From contig DEHW01000224.1 in NCBI GenBank assembly GCA_002352135.1, forward strand, positions 11,921-34,596: DNA of 22,676 nucleotides. The letters are read 5' to 3'. Shown here piece after piece: positions 8,673 to 15,886 of the stretch. The position numbers and the translations under genes are program-made. Numbering within the stretch: the first letter of the stretch is position 1; every line of letters starts with the position of its first letter. Under the pieces are notes generated by a model. The model made no database searches and was not told the origin of the DNA. It was given only the letters and a program-made list of their open reading frames with translations. This DNA comes from Lysobacterales bacterium UBA2790 (GTDB taxonomy: Bacteria; Pseudomonadota; Gammaproteobacteria; Xanthomonadales; Xanthomonadaceae).

Positions 8673-9782
8673 TCAGGCCAGAACGCGACCGATCCCGGAG
8701 CCGTCGATTTGCGCAACCAGCTCTGCCAGCGTGGCCTTGGCCACTGGCGGCGTGAAGGTGAAACGGAAATGCACTTCACCCTGCGGCGTGCGCGAGGAAT
8801 GGATCGACGCCAGATTTACGCCCGCTTCTTCAAACAGTCCCAGCAAGGCACGCAACGAACCTGGTCGATCTTCCGGCAAATGCACCGACAACGCACGGTT
8901 GTCGCTCAAGTCGGCCAGCAGATAGCCTATTCGCTCGAAGGCATGATTACCTTCCGCCAGAGTGGCTTCACCAAAGTGCTCGCGCGACGGCTGCAGAAAC
9001 TGTGCTCGGAAGGTCTCGCGACCCGCATCACCACACGCCACCGCCGCTTGCAGGGCATCCACCTGCCGACTCAACTCCGCCAACACCTTCGGCACCGCCG
9101 CATTGCCGAACTGGATGTCCTCATAGATCGCCGGATTACCCGACAGGATCCGACTCATCATCAGCAGATCCATCTCGAACGAGGCGGATCGGAACGGCAG
9201 GATCTCAGACGGATGGCCGACTTCATCCTGCATGACGCGCAGTGTGGCTGCCTGAGCGAGATGACTTGCATGCACCATCGCTTGCACCACCGCCATCATG
9301 CGGTCGTGCTGATCAGGCGTGGCACGAACCAGATTGGCTTCCAGCGCATTCAACAAATGCTCGACGAAGGGTCGCCATGTATGTAGACGCGCCTCGGACA
9401 CCACCATGACGCGGCCTTTCAAGGTCGGAGCCTTGGGCGGTGCGGTCATCGGATGCAGGCCAACGACTTCTGCCTCCGAACGCAACATCGCCGCCACCGG
9501 CTCGGCCTTGATAGAGGTGACGTCCAGCCAGAGTTGGGCCTGCGACCGTGCTCCAGCCAGGCGCACATAGTCCGCAATAACCGCTGCGGTGTGGCGAATC
9601 GGTGCACTGAAGATCAGCACATCACAGGTGTCGATGAGTTCCTGCGCGGTTCGACTGTCTGGATCGGCCGGATCTTGTCCGCACACGACGAGTTGCAGAC
9701 GTTCGCGCAGAAACCGTGTCAACCAGCGCCCATACGCACCGGCGCTGCCGATGATGCCCACCGTGGGCACATGCTGATTCAT
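8673..9782 (-). CDS. tyrA: Prephenate dehydrogenase with C-terminal ACT domain
   Basis: TyrA oxidatively decarboxylates prephenate to 4-hydroxyphenylpyruvate in tyrosine synthesis, using NAD(P)+. The 369-residue protein starts with a Rossmann fold (VGIIGSAGAYGRW, residues 8-20). It then has LDVTSIK, and LHPMTAPPK containing His110, which aligns with the HPMFGP catalytic block of the E. coli T-protein. The helical dimerisation domain includes FEMDLLMMSRILSGNPAIYEDI (202-223), again T-protein-like. Residues 297-369 are an ACT domain (EDRPGSLRALLGLFEEAGVN), which probably gives feedback by an aromatic amino acid. There is no N-terminal chorismate mutase domain. Its ATG overlaps the trhO stop by 4 bases (ATGA), so the two genes are transcribed together and probably translationally coupled. 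It is convergent with the small gene at 8355. Confidence 0.93.
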   Translation of the reverse strand: MNQHVPTVGIIGSAGAYGRWLTRFLRERLQLVVCGQDPADPDSRTAQELIDTCDVLIFSAPIRHTAAVIADYVRLAGARSQAQLWLDVTSIKAEPVAAMLRSEAEVVGLHPMTAPPKAPTLKGRVMVVSEARLHTWRPFVEHLLNALEANLVRATPDQHDRMMAVVQAMVHASHLAQAATLRVMQDEVGHPSEILPFRSASFEMDLLMMSRILSGNPAIYEDIQFGNAAVPKVLAELSRQVDALQAAVACGDAGRETFRAQFLQPSREHFGEATLAEGNHAFERIGYLLADLSDNRALSVHLPEDRPGSLRALLGLFEEAGVNLASIHSSRTPQGEVHFRFTFTPPVAKATLAELVAQIDGSGIGRVLA

Positions 9783-10546
9783 CCGACGCTAACCATGACC
9801 TGTGGCTTTGCCGTGCCATCGACCAGCGGCGTCAGATCGGGCCGCAAGGCCACCCGCTGATCGAAGACGAAACAGCCGCCGTCATAGCCTTCGCCGCCCA
9901 CCTGTTCAAAGTAGCCAAGGATGCCGCCTTCGAGTTGCAGCACGTTGTCCATGCCGGTGTTGTGCATCCAGATGGCGGCCTTTTCACAGCGGATGCCACC
10001 GGTGCAGAAGCTCACCACCGTGGCGTCTTTCAATGTCTCGCGATGCGGCGCCAAGGCGTCGGGCAGTTCGGTGAACTTGCGGATCGGCAAGGTCAGCGCG
10101 TTCTGGAACGTGCCGTAGGCAAACTCTTCCTGATTGCGTGTGTCCAGCATCACCACCGGCTTGCCACCATCATCACAACCCTGACGCAACCAGCGCTGCA
10201 GATCGGCGGGCAGCACACTGGGCGCACGCCCGTCGACGGGTTTCAGCTCGGGATGACGAAAGGTGATCGTCTCGTGCTTGAACTTCACCTTGAATCGTTC
10301 GAATGGAACCGTGTGGCTGTAGCTGAATTTCACCTGCAGGTCGGCGAAGCGCGGTTGCGCGCGCAGCGCCTGCAGCAGTTCGGCAATGGCCGAAGCCGCC
10401 CCCGCAAGAAACAGGTTGATGCCTTCCGGCGTGAGCAACACGGTGCCTTTCAGTCCGTCACGCTCGGCGTGATCGCGGAACAGTCGGGCGAGCGCGTCGC
10501 GGTCCTCAATGGGCGTGAAGTGATACGCGGCGATATTGGTGATCAT
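9779..10546 (-). CDS. trhO: tRNA uridine(34) hydroxylase, rhodanese family
   Basis: TrhO (formerly YceA) uses molecular oxygen to make 5-hydroxyuridine at wobble position 34 of tRNAs that are later modified to cmo5U or mcmo5U. The 255-residue protein has the N-terminal ferredoxin-like domain (GLKGTVLLTPEGINLFLAG, 31-49) and a rhodanese domain (about 130-215). The latter carries the active Cys181 in SFCTGGIRCEKA, with Cys187 in the same loop. It ends about 30 residues after the rhodanese core and lacks the longer Cys-containing C-terminal part of the 350-residue E. coli protein. It is the first gene of a two-gene unit with tyrA. There is no ribosome binding site; a -10-like TAAAAT lies 6 bases before the ATG, so the mRNA may be leaderless. 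Confidence 0.92.
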   Translation of the reverse strand: MITNIAAYHFTPIEDRDALARLFRDHAERDGLKGTVLLTPEGINLFLAGAASAIAELLQALRAQPRFADLQVKFSYSHTVPFERFKVKFKHETITFRHPELKPVDGRAPSVLPADLQRWLRQGCDDGGKPVVMLDTRNQEEFAYGTFQNALTLPIRKFTELPDALAPHRETLKDATVVSFCTGGIRCEKAAIWMHNTGMDNVLQLEGGILGYFEQVGGEGYDGGCFVFDQRVALRPDLTPLVDGTAKPQVMVSVG

Positions 10547-10552
10547 TGCGCT

Positions 10553-10558
10553 ATTTTA
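10553..10558 (-). promoter_or_regulatory. Candidate -10 of the trhO-tyrA operon, leaderless geometry
   Basis: On the minus strand TAAAAT (5 of 6 matches to TATAAT) ends 6 bases before the trhO ATG, which would put the transcription start at or within a base or two of the A of the start codon. The -35 region is weak. Confidence 0.4.
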
Positions 10559-10598
10559 CGTCCAGCCCGCCACCGCACCATGTCGACCGGAGTTGAAG

Positions 10599-11135
10599 AT
10601 GCCAATCCGTCGCTGCGCACAATCCTGTCTCGCGCTGCTACTGGGTTACGTTTGCGCCATCGGACTTGGCATCACATCGCCCATCCAAGCTGCCGGGAAG
10701 CCTTCCATGCCTGCAGAACACCGCCTGAGCATCGTCTACGCCAGCAACAACGGCAGTCTTCCGCCACCGCATCGACGCGACACCCGAATCCGCATCGCGC
10801 GTGATGGCTCGACCCTGATCGAGCACAGTCGCGGCTATGACGCCAGCACCACGGTTCGCCGCGAGGCCCGGATCGCCCCGGAAAAACTCGCGGCACTATC
10901 GGCTTGGCTGAGCGAAGCGGGCGTCTGGACACTGCCGTGGCGCGAACAGGAGCCGCGCGCAGTGGGTGGTGCAACGCAGTTTCTCGAACTGAGATTCGGC
11001 GAACAGCAGCTCGCTCTGCCGATCCAGCCGGTCGAATCGCAGCGCGCATTGCGCGATGACATCCTGCGCCGCGTGCTGGACCTGATCCCACCCGAACCCG
11101 ACCGTCAAACCGAGCCACAAGCCGATCCTTCCTGA
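10599..11135 (+). CDS. Exported protein of unknown function (178 residues)
   Basis: I do not recognise a family. The start at 10599 is supported by GGAG 6 bases upstream and by the signal peptide it creates: basic RR, a hydrophobic core ([14 protein letters not shown]), and probable cleavage near IQAA. The mature part of about 145 residues starts with a strand-rich segment ([28 protein letters not shown]). It continues with a helix ([22 protein letters not shown]) and ends in [16 protein letters not shown] plus a charged, Pro-rich tail. This resembles small periplasmic domains in which a strand-rich unit precedes a helical segment, but I assign no function. It is divergent from trhO with 52 bases between starts and lies 68 bases ahead of glyA. 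Confidence 0.72.
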   Translation: MPIRRCAQSCLALLLGYVCAIGLGITSPIQAAGKPSMPAEHRLSIVYASNNGSLPPPHRRDTRIRIARDGSTLIEHSRGYDASTTVRREARIAPEKLAALSAWLSEAGVWTLPWREQEPRAVGGATQFLELRFGEQQLALPIQPVESQRALRDDILRRVLDLIPPEPDRQTEPQADPS

Positions 11136-11144
11136 GCGCGGCGC

Positions 11145-11171
11145 TTGGCACTGCCCGGCGCGGAGTATCCT
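11145..11171 (+). promoter_or_regulatory. Possible glyA promoter
   Basis: TTGGCA (11145-11150) and TATCCT (11166-11171) resemble -35 and -10 hexamers, but the spacer is only 15 bases. A start near 11178 would give a leader of about 26 bases before glyA. I see no riboswitch in this gap. Confidence 0.3.
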
Positions 11172-11203
11172 ATGCGCCCCTCCGCCAGACTGGTGTTTCG
11201 CGC

Positions 11204-12454
11204 ATGTTTGCTTCCACGCTGAAGATCGAAGGTTACGACCCTGAACTGGCCGCGGCGATGGCCGCCGAACGGCAACGGCAGGAAGACCATGTCGAACTGA
11301 TCGCCTCGGAAAACTACGCCAGCCCACGCGTGCTCGAAGCGCAAGGCAGCGTACTGACCAACAAGTACGCGGAAGGCTATCCAGGCAAGCGTTACTACGG
11401 TGGATGCGAATACGTGGACATCGCCGAAAAGCTCGCCATTGAGCGAGTAAGGCAACTGTTCGGTGCCGACTACGCCAACGTCCAGCCGCATTCCGGCTCA
11501 CAGGCCAACGCGGCGGTGTATCTAGCCCTGCTGCAACCCGGCGACACCATTCTCGGTATGTCACTGGCACACGGCGGCCATCTGACCCACGGCGCCAAGG
11601 TCAACTTCAGCGGCAAGATCTTCAATGCCGTGCAATACGGCGTGGATGAAAACGGCCTGCTCGACTACAAAGAGATAGAACGCTTGGCCCATGAACACCG
11701 CCCGAAGATGCTGGTCGGCGGTTTTTCGGCCTATTCGCAGAAGATCGACTGGGCACGCATGGCCGAGATCGCCAGATCGGTGGACGCGTATTTCTTTGTC
11801 GACATGGCGCATGTCGCTGGTCTGGTCGCGGCGGGCGTGTATCCGAATCCGCTGCCGCATGCGGACGTGGTGACCTCAACCACCCACAAAACCCTGCGTG
11901 GCCCGCGCGGCGGCATCATCCTGGCCAAGGCCAATGAAGAACTGGAAAAGAAGTTCCAATCGCTGGTCTTCCCCGGCACCCAAGGCGGGCCGCTGATGCA
12001 CGTCATCGCCGCGAAAGCGGTCGCGTTCAAGGAAGCGCTGGAACCGGAATTCGCCGCCTACCAGCAGCAAGTCGTCAAAAACGCCCAAGCCATGGCGAAA
12101 ACCCTGATCGCCCGAGGCTACAAGATCGTTTCCGGCGGCACCGAAAACCACCTGATGCTGATCGACCTGATCGGTCGCGAGGTCAGCGGCAAGGATGCCG
12201 AAGCAGCACTCGGCAAGGCGCACATCACCGTCAACAAGAACTCGGTGCCGAATGATCCGCGCTCGCCCTTCGTCACCTCTGGGTTGCGCATCGGCACACC
12301 GGCCGTGACCACACGCGGCTATACCGAGGCCGATTGCGTCGCCTTGGCAGGCTGGATCGCCGACATTCTGGACGCGCCCAGCGACGCAGCGGTCATCAGC
12401 CGCGTTCGCGATGCGGTGACCGCCCAATGCCGTCAGTACCCGGTGTACGGCTGA
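11204..12454 (+). CDS. glyA: Serine hydroxymethyltransferase
   Basis: This PLP enzyme interconverts serine plus tetrahydrofolate with glycine plus 5,10-methylene-tetrahydrofolate, supplying one-carbon units for thymidylate, purines and methionine. The 416 residues are almost the same length as E. coli GlyA (417). Hallmarks are [10 protein letters not shown] near the N-terminus, [18 protein letters not shown], the [13 protein letters not shown] block and the PLP Lys229 in [13 protein letters not shown], the same number as in E. coli. The C-terminal domain includes SGLRIGTPA. No ribosome binding site is obvious upstream. It leads the cluster glyA-nrdR-GNAT-ribD, in which glyA and nrdR both serve DNA precursor supply. 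Confidence 0.97.
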   Translation: MFASTLKIEGYDPELAAAMAAERQRQEDHVELIASENYASPRVLEAQGSVLTNKYAEGYPGKRYYGGCEYVDIAEKLAIERVRQLFGADYANVQPHSGSQANAAVYLALLQPGDTILGMSLAHGGHLTHGAKVNFSGKIFNAVQYGVDENGLLDYKEIERLAHEHRPKMLVGGFSAYSQKIDWARMAEIARSVDAYFFVDMAHVAGLVAAGVYPNPLPHADVVTSTTHKTLRGPRGGIILAKANEELEKKFQSLVFPGTQGGPLMHVIAAKAVAFKEALEPEFAAYQQQVVKNAQAMAKTLIARGYKIVSGGTENHLMLIDLIGREVSGKDAEAALGKAHITVNKNSVPNDPRSPFVTSGLRIGTPAVTTRGYTEADCVALAGWIADILDAPSDAAVISRVRDAVTAQCRQYPVYG

Positions 12455-12467
12455 GTCCATGAAACAC

Positions 12468-12503
12468 CCGTCGGGGCCTGCATTCGGCGCAGTACCCCGG
12501 CGG
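12468..12503 (+). other. Hairpin between glyA and nrdR
   Basis: A 9-bp outer stem (CCGTCGGGG with CCCCGGCGG, one G-U pair) encloses an inner CTGC/GCAG stem. It fills much of the 84-base gap between the glyA stop and the nrdR ATG. There is no U-tract, so it may be a partial terminator, a processing site or an mRNA stability element that separates glyA and nrdR expression. Confidence 0.45.
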
Positions 12504-12538
12504 TGACCACTCATTTCGTTTGAGCCTGCCCATCGCCC

Positions 12539-13066
12539 ATGCACTGCCCGTTCTGCCAGCACGAAGACACCCGCGTCATCGACTCCCGAGTCAGCGATGA
12601 CGGTGCCAGCATTCGCCGACGTCGCGAATGCCCTTCCTGCGGCGAGCGTTTCTCCACCGTCGAAGTGGCCGAGTTGCGCCTGCCCTCGGTGATCAAGAGC
12701 GATGGCCGACGTGAACTGTTCGATGAGCGCAAGCTGCGCTACAGCTTCGAGCGCGCCCTGCAGAAGCGTCCGATCAGCGCGCACCAGATCGACCTCGCCG
12801 TACGTCAGGTGCAGAACGAACTTCGCCGCAACGGCGAGCGCGAAGTCGCCTCACGTCGCGTCGGTGAGTTCGTGATGGAACAACTCAAGCGGCTGGATGA
12901 AGTCGCCTATGTCCGTTTTGCCTCGGTGTATCGAAGCTTCCAGGACGTACAGGCGTTCCGCGAAGAAATCGAAAAACTCGAACGCGACCTGCCGGCCTCA
13001 CAAAGTTTGCCGCTGCCTCTCGAAGGCATGGAGCCACGACCGTTGCGTGGTCGTCGCGGTGCCTGA
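12539..13066 (+). CDS. nrdR: Transcriptional repressor NrdR
   Basis: NrdR represses ribonucleotide reductase genes by binding tandem 16-bp NrdR boxes, sensing ATP/dATP through its ATP-cone. The protein of 175 residues begins with a zinc ribbon: Cys3 and Cys6 (MHCPFC) and Cys31 and Cys34 (RECPSCG). Between them are [17 protein letters not shown], as in the family. Residues 49-139 are the ATP-cone ([28 protein letters not shown], then [13 protein letters not shown]). About 25 extra residues at the C-terminus (after the E. coli length of 149) are Pro/Arg-rich and probably disordered. It lies between glyA and the GNAT gene, 6 bases from the latter. Candidate target boxes lie in this window ahead of nrdA (19628-19675). 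Confidence 0.97.
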   Translation: MHCPFCQHEDTRVIDSRVSDDGASIRRRRECPSCGERFSTVEVAELRLPSVIKSDGRRELFDERKLRYSFERALQKRPISAHQIDLAVRQVQNELRRNGEREVASRRVGEFVMEQLKRLDEVAYVRFASVYRSFQDVQAFREEIEKLERDLPASQSLPLPLEGMEPRPLRGRRGA

Positions 13067-13072
13067 ATCGAC

Positions 13073-13573
13073 ATGAGCTTGCGCATCCTGCACGCCAGCC
13101 AACACTCGCACCACCTACCCGCACTGGCCGAATGGCATCACCGTGAGTGGGCGCATCTGTACCGCGACTGGACCCTACCCACTGCACTCTCGGAACTGCA
13201 ATCACATCGGGATGCCAACGCCATTGCTGATACGACCTGGCTGGCGCTGGATGAGGACACACTGCTCGGGTCGGTCAGTCTGCTAAGCGAAGACGCACCC
13301 GCCCTGGCCCACCTCGATGGACCATGGCTGGCCAGCCTGTGGGTGCATCCAGCGCATCGTCGACAAGGCCTGGGTGCACACCTCGTCAACCACGTCCGTC
13401 AGCATGCGCGACAGCACCAATTGCCCCGCCTCCGTCTGTTTACTGTTGACGGTGCGGACTGGTACCGCCGTCTTGGCTGGCAAGCCGAGCGAACCGCCGC
13501 ACTGAACGGCAGCGCAGTGACGATCATGCACTGCGCACCGGCTATCGAGACAGGTCCGATACCGGCGCCATGA
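13073..13573 (+). CDS. GNAT-family N-acetyltransferase
   Basis: The 166-residue protein fits one GNAT domain, which transfers an acetyl group from acetyl-CoA to an amine. Motif A, with the pyrophosphate-binding loop, is LWVHPAHRRQGLGAHLVNHV (residues 91-110; R/Q-x-x-G-x-G). It is preceded by a strand (LLGSVSLL) and followed by LPRLRLFTVDGADWYRRLGW, the motif B region with the typical WYRRLGW turn. The substrate is not predictable; the fold also covers protein and small-molecule acetylases. It starts 6 bases after nrdR and its stop overlaps the ribD start by 4 bases (ATGA), so it belongs to the same transcription unit. Confidence 0.88.
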   Translation: MSLRILHASQHSHHLPALAEWHHREWAHLYRDWTLPTALSELQSHRDANAIADTTWLALDEDTLLGSVSLLSEDAPALAHLDGPWLASLWVHPAHRRQGLGAHLVNHVRQHARQHQLPRLRLFTVDGADWYRRLGWQAERTAALNGSAVTIMHCAPAIETGPIPAP

Positions 13574-14658
13574 ACGCGTTCAGCGCCGTCGACCATGACT
13601 TCATGCAGCGCGCCTTGGCGCTGGCCGCGCAGGGTCTGCATACCACCCAGCCCAATCCGCGCGTTGGCTGCATCTTGGTACGCGATGGCGTTGTCGTCGG
13701 CGAAGGCTGGCATCAGCGCGCTGGCGAAGCCCATGCCGAAGTCCACGCGCTGCGCCTGGCAGGCGAACGGGCAGAGGGCGCAACCGCCTATGTCACGCTG
13801 GAACCCTGCGGACTGCATGGGCGCACGCCGCCCTGCGCCGATGCGCTGATCCGCGCAGGCGTGCGGCGCGTGGTGATTGCCAGCGAAGACGCGTTCCAGC
13901 GCGAGGGCGCGGCCATCGCGCGCATGCGTGCGGCGGGTATCGCGGTGCAAATCGGCCTGCTCCGCGAGGAAGCGCGCGAACTGAATGTCGGCTTCTTTCA
14001 GCGCATCGAGAGCGGGCGACCGTTTGTCCGCCTGAAGCTCGCCATGAGCCTGGATGGGCGTACCGCGCTCGCCTCGGGCGAATCGAAGTGGATCACCGGC
14101 GAGGCCGCTCGCGCCGACGTCCAGCAATGGCGCGCGCGCAGTTCCGCGATCGTCACCGGCATCGGCACCGTGCTCGCCGATGACCCGGCATTCACCGTGC
14201 GTTGGCCAGGTCGCGAGTTTCGGCCGCCGCTGCGCGTGGTACTGGATTCCGCCGCGCGGCTTTCTGCGCAAAGCCAACTCGCCAGCGACGGACTCGCCCC
14301 GACCCTGCGCGCACACGCCACCGACATTGGCGCCGACCAACTGCCCGGCGTGGAAAACCTGCCCATCCCGCATCGTCCGTCAGGTCTGGATTTGCAGATC
14401 CTGCTGCAAACCCTGGCACAACGCGGGTGCAACGAAGTTCTGGTCGAATGCGGCGCGAAACTGGCCGCCACGTTGCTGACCGAGGATCTTTGCGACGAAC
14501 TGCTGCTTTATATCGCGCCCGTGCTGCTGGGCGATCAGGCGCGCCCGTTGCTGAACGGCATGAACCGCGCACGGCTTGCCGATGCCACACGCCTGACACT
14601 GATCGAACAGGTTCGCATCGGCGACGATCTGCGCCTGCGCCTGCGGCGAAGGTCCTGA
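13570..14658 (+). CDS. ribD: Bifunctional riboflavin biosynthesis deaminase/reductase
   Basis: RibD carries out two early riboflavin steps: deamination of the diaminopyrimidine product of GTP cyclohydrolase II, then NADPH reduction of the ribosyl side chain. The N-terminal zinc deaminase (1-145) has HAEVHAL with His55 and Glu57, and PCGLHGRTPPC with Cys80 and Cys89. The usual PCSHHGRTPPC is slightly altered, with Gly-Leu for Ser-His, but the zinc ligands are intact. The C-terminal reductase (about 150-360) begins with RLKLAMSLDGRTALASGESKWITG and includes GIGTVLADDPAFTVR. At 362 residues it is of normal length (E. coli 367). It is coupled to the GNAT gene by ATGA overlap. No ribE or ribBA follows directly; the next gene is an unrelated lipoprotein. 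Confidence 0.96.
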   Translation: MNAFSAVDHDFMQRALALAAQGLHTTQPNPRVGCILVRDGVVVGEGWHQRAGEAHAEVHALRLAGERAEGATAYVTLEPCGLHGRTPPCADALIRAGVRRVVIASEDAFQREGAAIARMRAAGIAVQIGLLREEARELNVGFFQRIESGRPFVRLKLAMSLDGRTALASGESKWITGEAARADVQQWRARSSAIVTGIGTVLADDPAFTVRWPGREFRPPLRVVLDSAARLSAQSQLASDGLAPTLRAHATDIGADQLPGVENLPIPHRPSGLDLQILLQTLAQRGCNEVLVECGAKLAATLLTEDLCDELLLYIAPVLLGDQARPLLNGMNRARLADATRLTLIEQVRIGDDLRLRLRRRS

Positions 14659-14683
14659 ATCCAGCGGAGCCCAGCAATGCGCC

Positions 14684-14703
14684 ATGGCGTCCGCAAACGC
14701 CAT
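14684..14703 (+). terminator. Small hairpin after ribD
   Basis: Perfect 7-bp arms ATGGCGT and ACGCCAT with a 6-base loop lie 25 bases after the ribD stop. A second hairpin (GTGTCC, loop CAGC, GGACAC) follows at 14724-14739. Neither has a U-tract, so a terminator role for the glyA-ribD unit is only plausible. Confidence 0.35.
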
Positions 14704-14786
14704 CCGGATACGTGTCTGGCCTCGTGTCCCAGCGGACACTTGCTCAATCTGTTAGATTTCGCGCCGCCTCAATCTGGAGTTCACAC

Positions 14787-15749
14787 ATGAAACGTATCGT
14801 CAAACTGGCCACCAGCGCGCTGTTCGCTGTCTCGCTGGTCGCCTGTTCCTCTTCCGAAGCGCCGCAGGATCCGGCCAAGGCCACTCAGGATCCCGCTGGT
14901 GCCGTCAATGCCAGCGCGCAAGCGCTGAAAGCAGGCGACATTCTGCAGACCGTCCGTCTGGTTCTGCCGGAAGACAAATTCGCGGAAGCCAAGAAAAAGT
15001 ACGAAGAGGGCGTGAAGGCCAATCCGCCCAGCGACGAAGACAAGGCGCAATTCGCCGAAGCCATGGCCAAGTTCACGGCCGATGGCGCCGAGGATGCACT
15101 GATGGCCGAACTGGAACCGCAACTGGCGATGTTCGACAGCCAGTACGCGGCGCAGATGCCGATGATGATCGGCATGGGTCGTGGCTTTGCTGCCCAGGCG
15201 ATCCAGCAGGACGCCACCCTGACCGCCGAGCAGAAAACCGAAGCCACCGCCGCCATCGATGCGATGGGCAACTGGCTGGGCGGCGTCAAACTGTCTGACC
15301 GCGCTCTGGTGCGTCAGGCCGTCGGCGAAGCCGTGGCAACCGCCCGCGCCCTGAAGATGAGCTCACTGGACGAACTGCAGAACATGTCGTTTGAAGACAT
15401 GTTGGGCAAGGTCGGCGTCGCCTTCACCGGCCTGAAGAAGATCTTCAAGGTTTACGGTTTCGATCTGGATGCCACGCTGGACAGCATGAAGACCGAAATC
15501 GTCTCGCAGGAAGGTGACAGCGCCAAGGTCAAGGTCAGCTACACGCTGTTCGGTCAGAACCTCAGCAGCCAGACCGACATGGTGAAGGTCGGTGATCGTT
15601 GGTATGGCAAGGACTCGATGGCCAAGATCGCCGAAGCATTCAACCCGGCACCGGCCGCTGAAGAAGTCGTGATCGACGAAGAAGAAGTGATCGATGAAAC
15701 CGTCGATGGCGAAGAAGAAGCCGTCACCGAAGAAGCCGCCAGCGAGTAA
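14787..15749 (+). CDS. Lipoprotein of unknown function with acidic tail
   Basis: I do not recognise a family. The start at 14787 has GGAG 7 bases upstream and gives 320 residues. The leader MKRIVKLATSALFAVSLVAC ends in the lipobox LVAC with Cys20, followed by a Ser-rich linker. Ser after the Cys suggests outer-membrane sorting. The body is mostly helical and very rich in Ala, Glu, Lys and Met. It includes a Met-rich stretch near 130-136 and a KVKVSYTLFGQNLSSQTDMVKVGDRWYGKDS region that resembles a small beta domain (SnoaL/lumazine-binding-like layout). The last 30 residues are Glu/Asp-rich (VIDEEEVIDETVDGEEEAV). The frame is open upstream into ribD, but that extension lacks protein character. 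A hairpin at 15808-15829 ends the unit. Confidence 0.85.
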   Translation: MKRIVKLATSALFAVSLVACSSSEAPQDPAKATQDPAGAVNASAQALKAGDILQTVRLVLPEDKFAEAKKKYEEGVKANPPSDEDKAQFAEAMAKFTADGAEDALMAELEPQLAMFDSQYAAQMPMMIGMGRGFAAQAIQQDATLTAEQKTEATAAIDAMGNWLGGVKLSDRALVRQAVGEAVATARALKMSSLDELQNMSFEDMLGKVGVAFTGLKKIFKVYGFDLDATLDSMKTEIVSQEGDSAKVKVSYTLFGQNLSSQTDMVKVGDRWYGKDSMAKIAEAFNPAPAAEEVVIDEEEVIDETVDGEEEAVTEEAASE

Positions 15750-15807
15750 GCGCTGACGGTGCCAGCGCCGACTTCCAGGTCGCGCGCAGGCGAAACGATC
15801 ACCCACG

Positions 15808-15829
15808 ACGCCCGGCTCTGGCCGGGCGT
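15808..15829 (+). terminator. Hairpin terminator after the lipoprotein gene
   Basis: Perfect 9-bp GC-rich arms ACGCCCGGC and GCCGGGCGT with loop TCTG, followed by TTGTGCTATGT. It lies 58 bases after the lipoprotein stop and 57 bases before the plsB start, so it separates the two units. The downstream tract is only weakly U-rich. Confidence 0.65.
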
Positions 15830-15874
15830 TGTGCTATGTACCTTGTGCACATCGCATCGCTGCCCTGCTGCAGC

Positions 15875-15880
15875 GATAAT
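15875..15880 (+). promoter_or_regulatory. Candidate -10 of plsB, leaderless geometry
   Basis: GATAAT (5 of 6 matches to TATAAT) ends 6 bases before ATG 15887, so transcription would begin at or next to the start codon. No ribosome binding site is visible before that ATG. The -35 region is weak. Confidence 0.4.
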
Positions 15881-15886
15881 GGCCGC

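Noticed and set aside
14202..14786. The acidic-lipoprotein frame extends upstream into ribD.
   Set aside because: The extension is Arg/Pro/Ala-rich shadow sequence inside ribD; the lipoprotein signal peptide and its GGAG site define the start at 14787.
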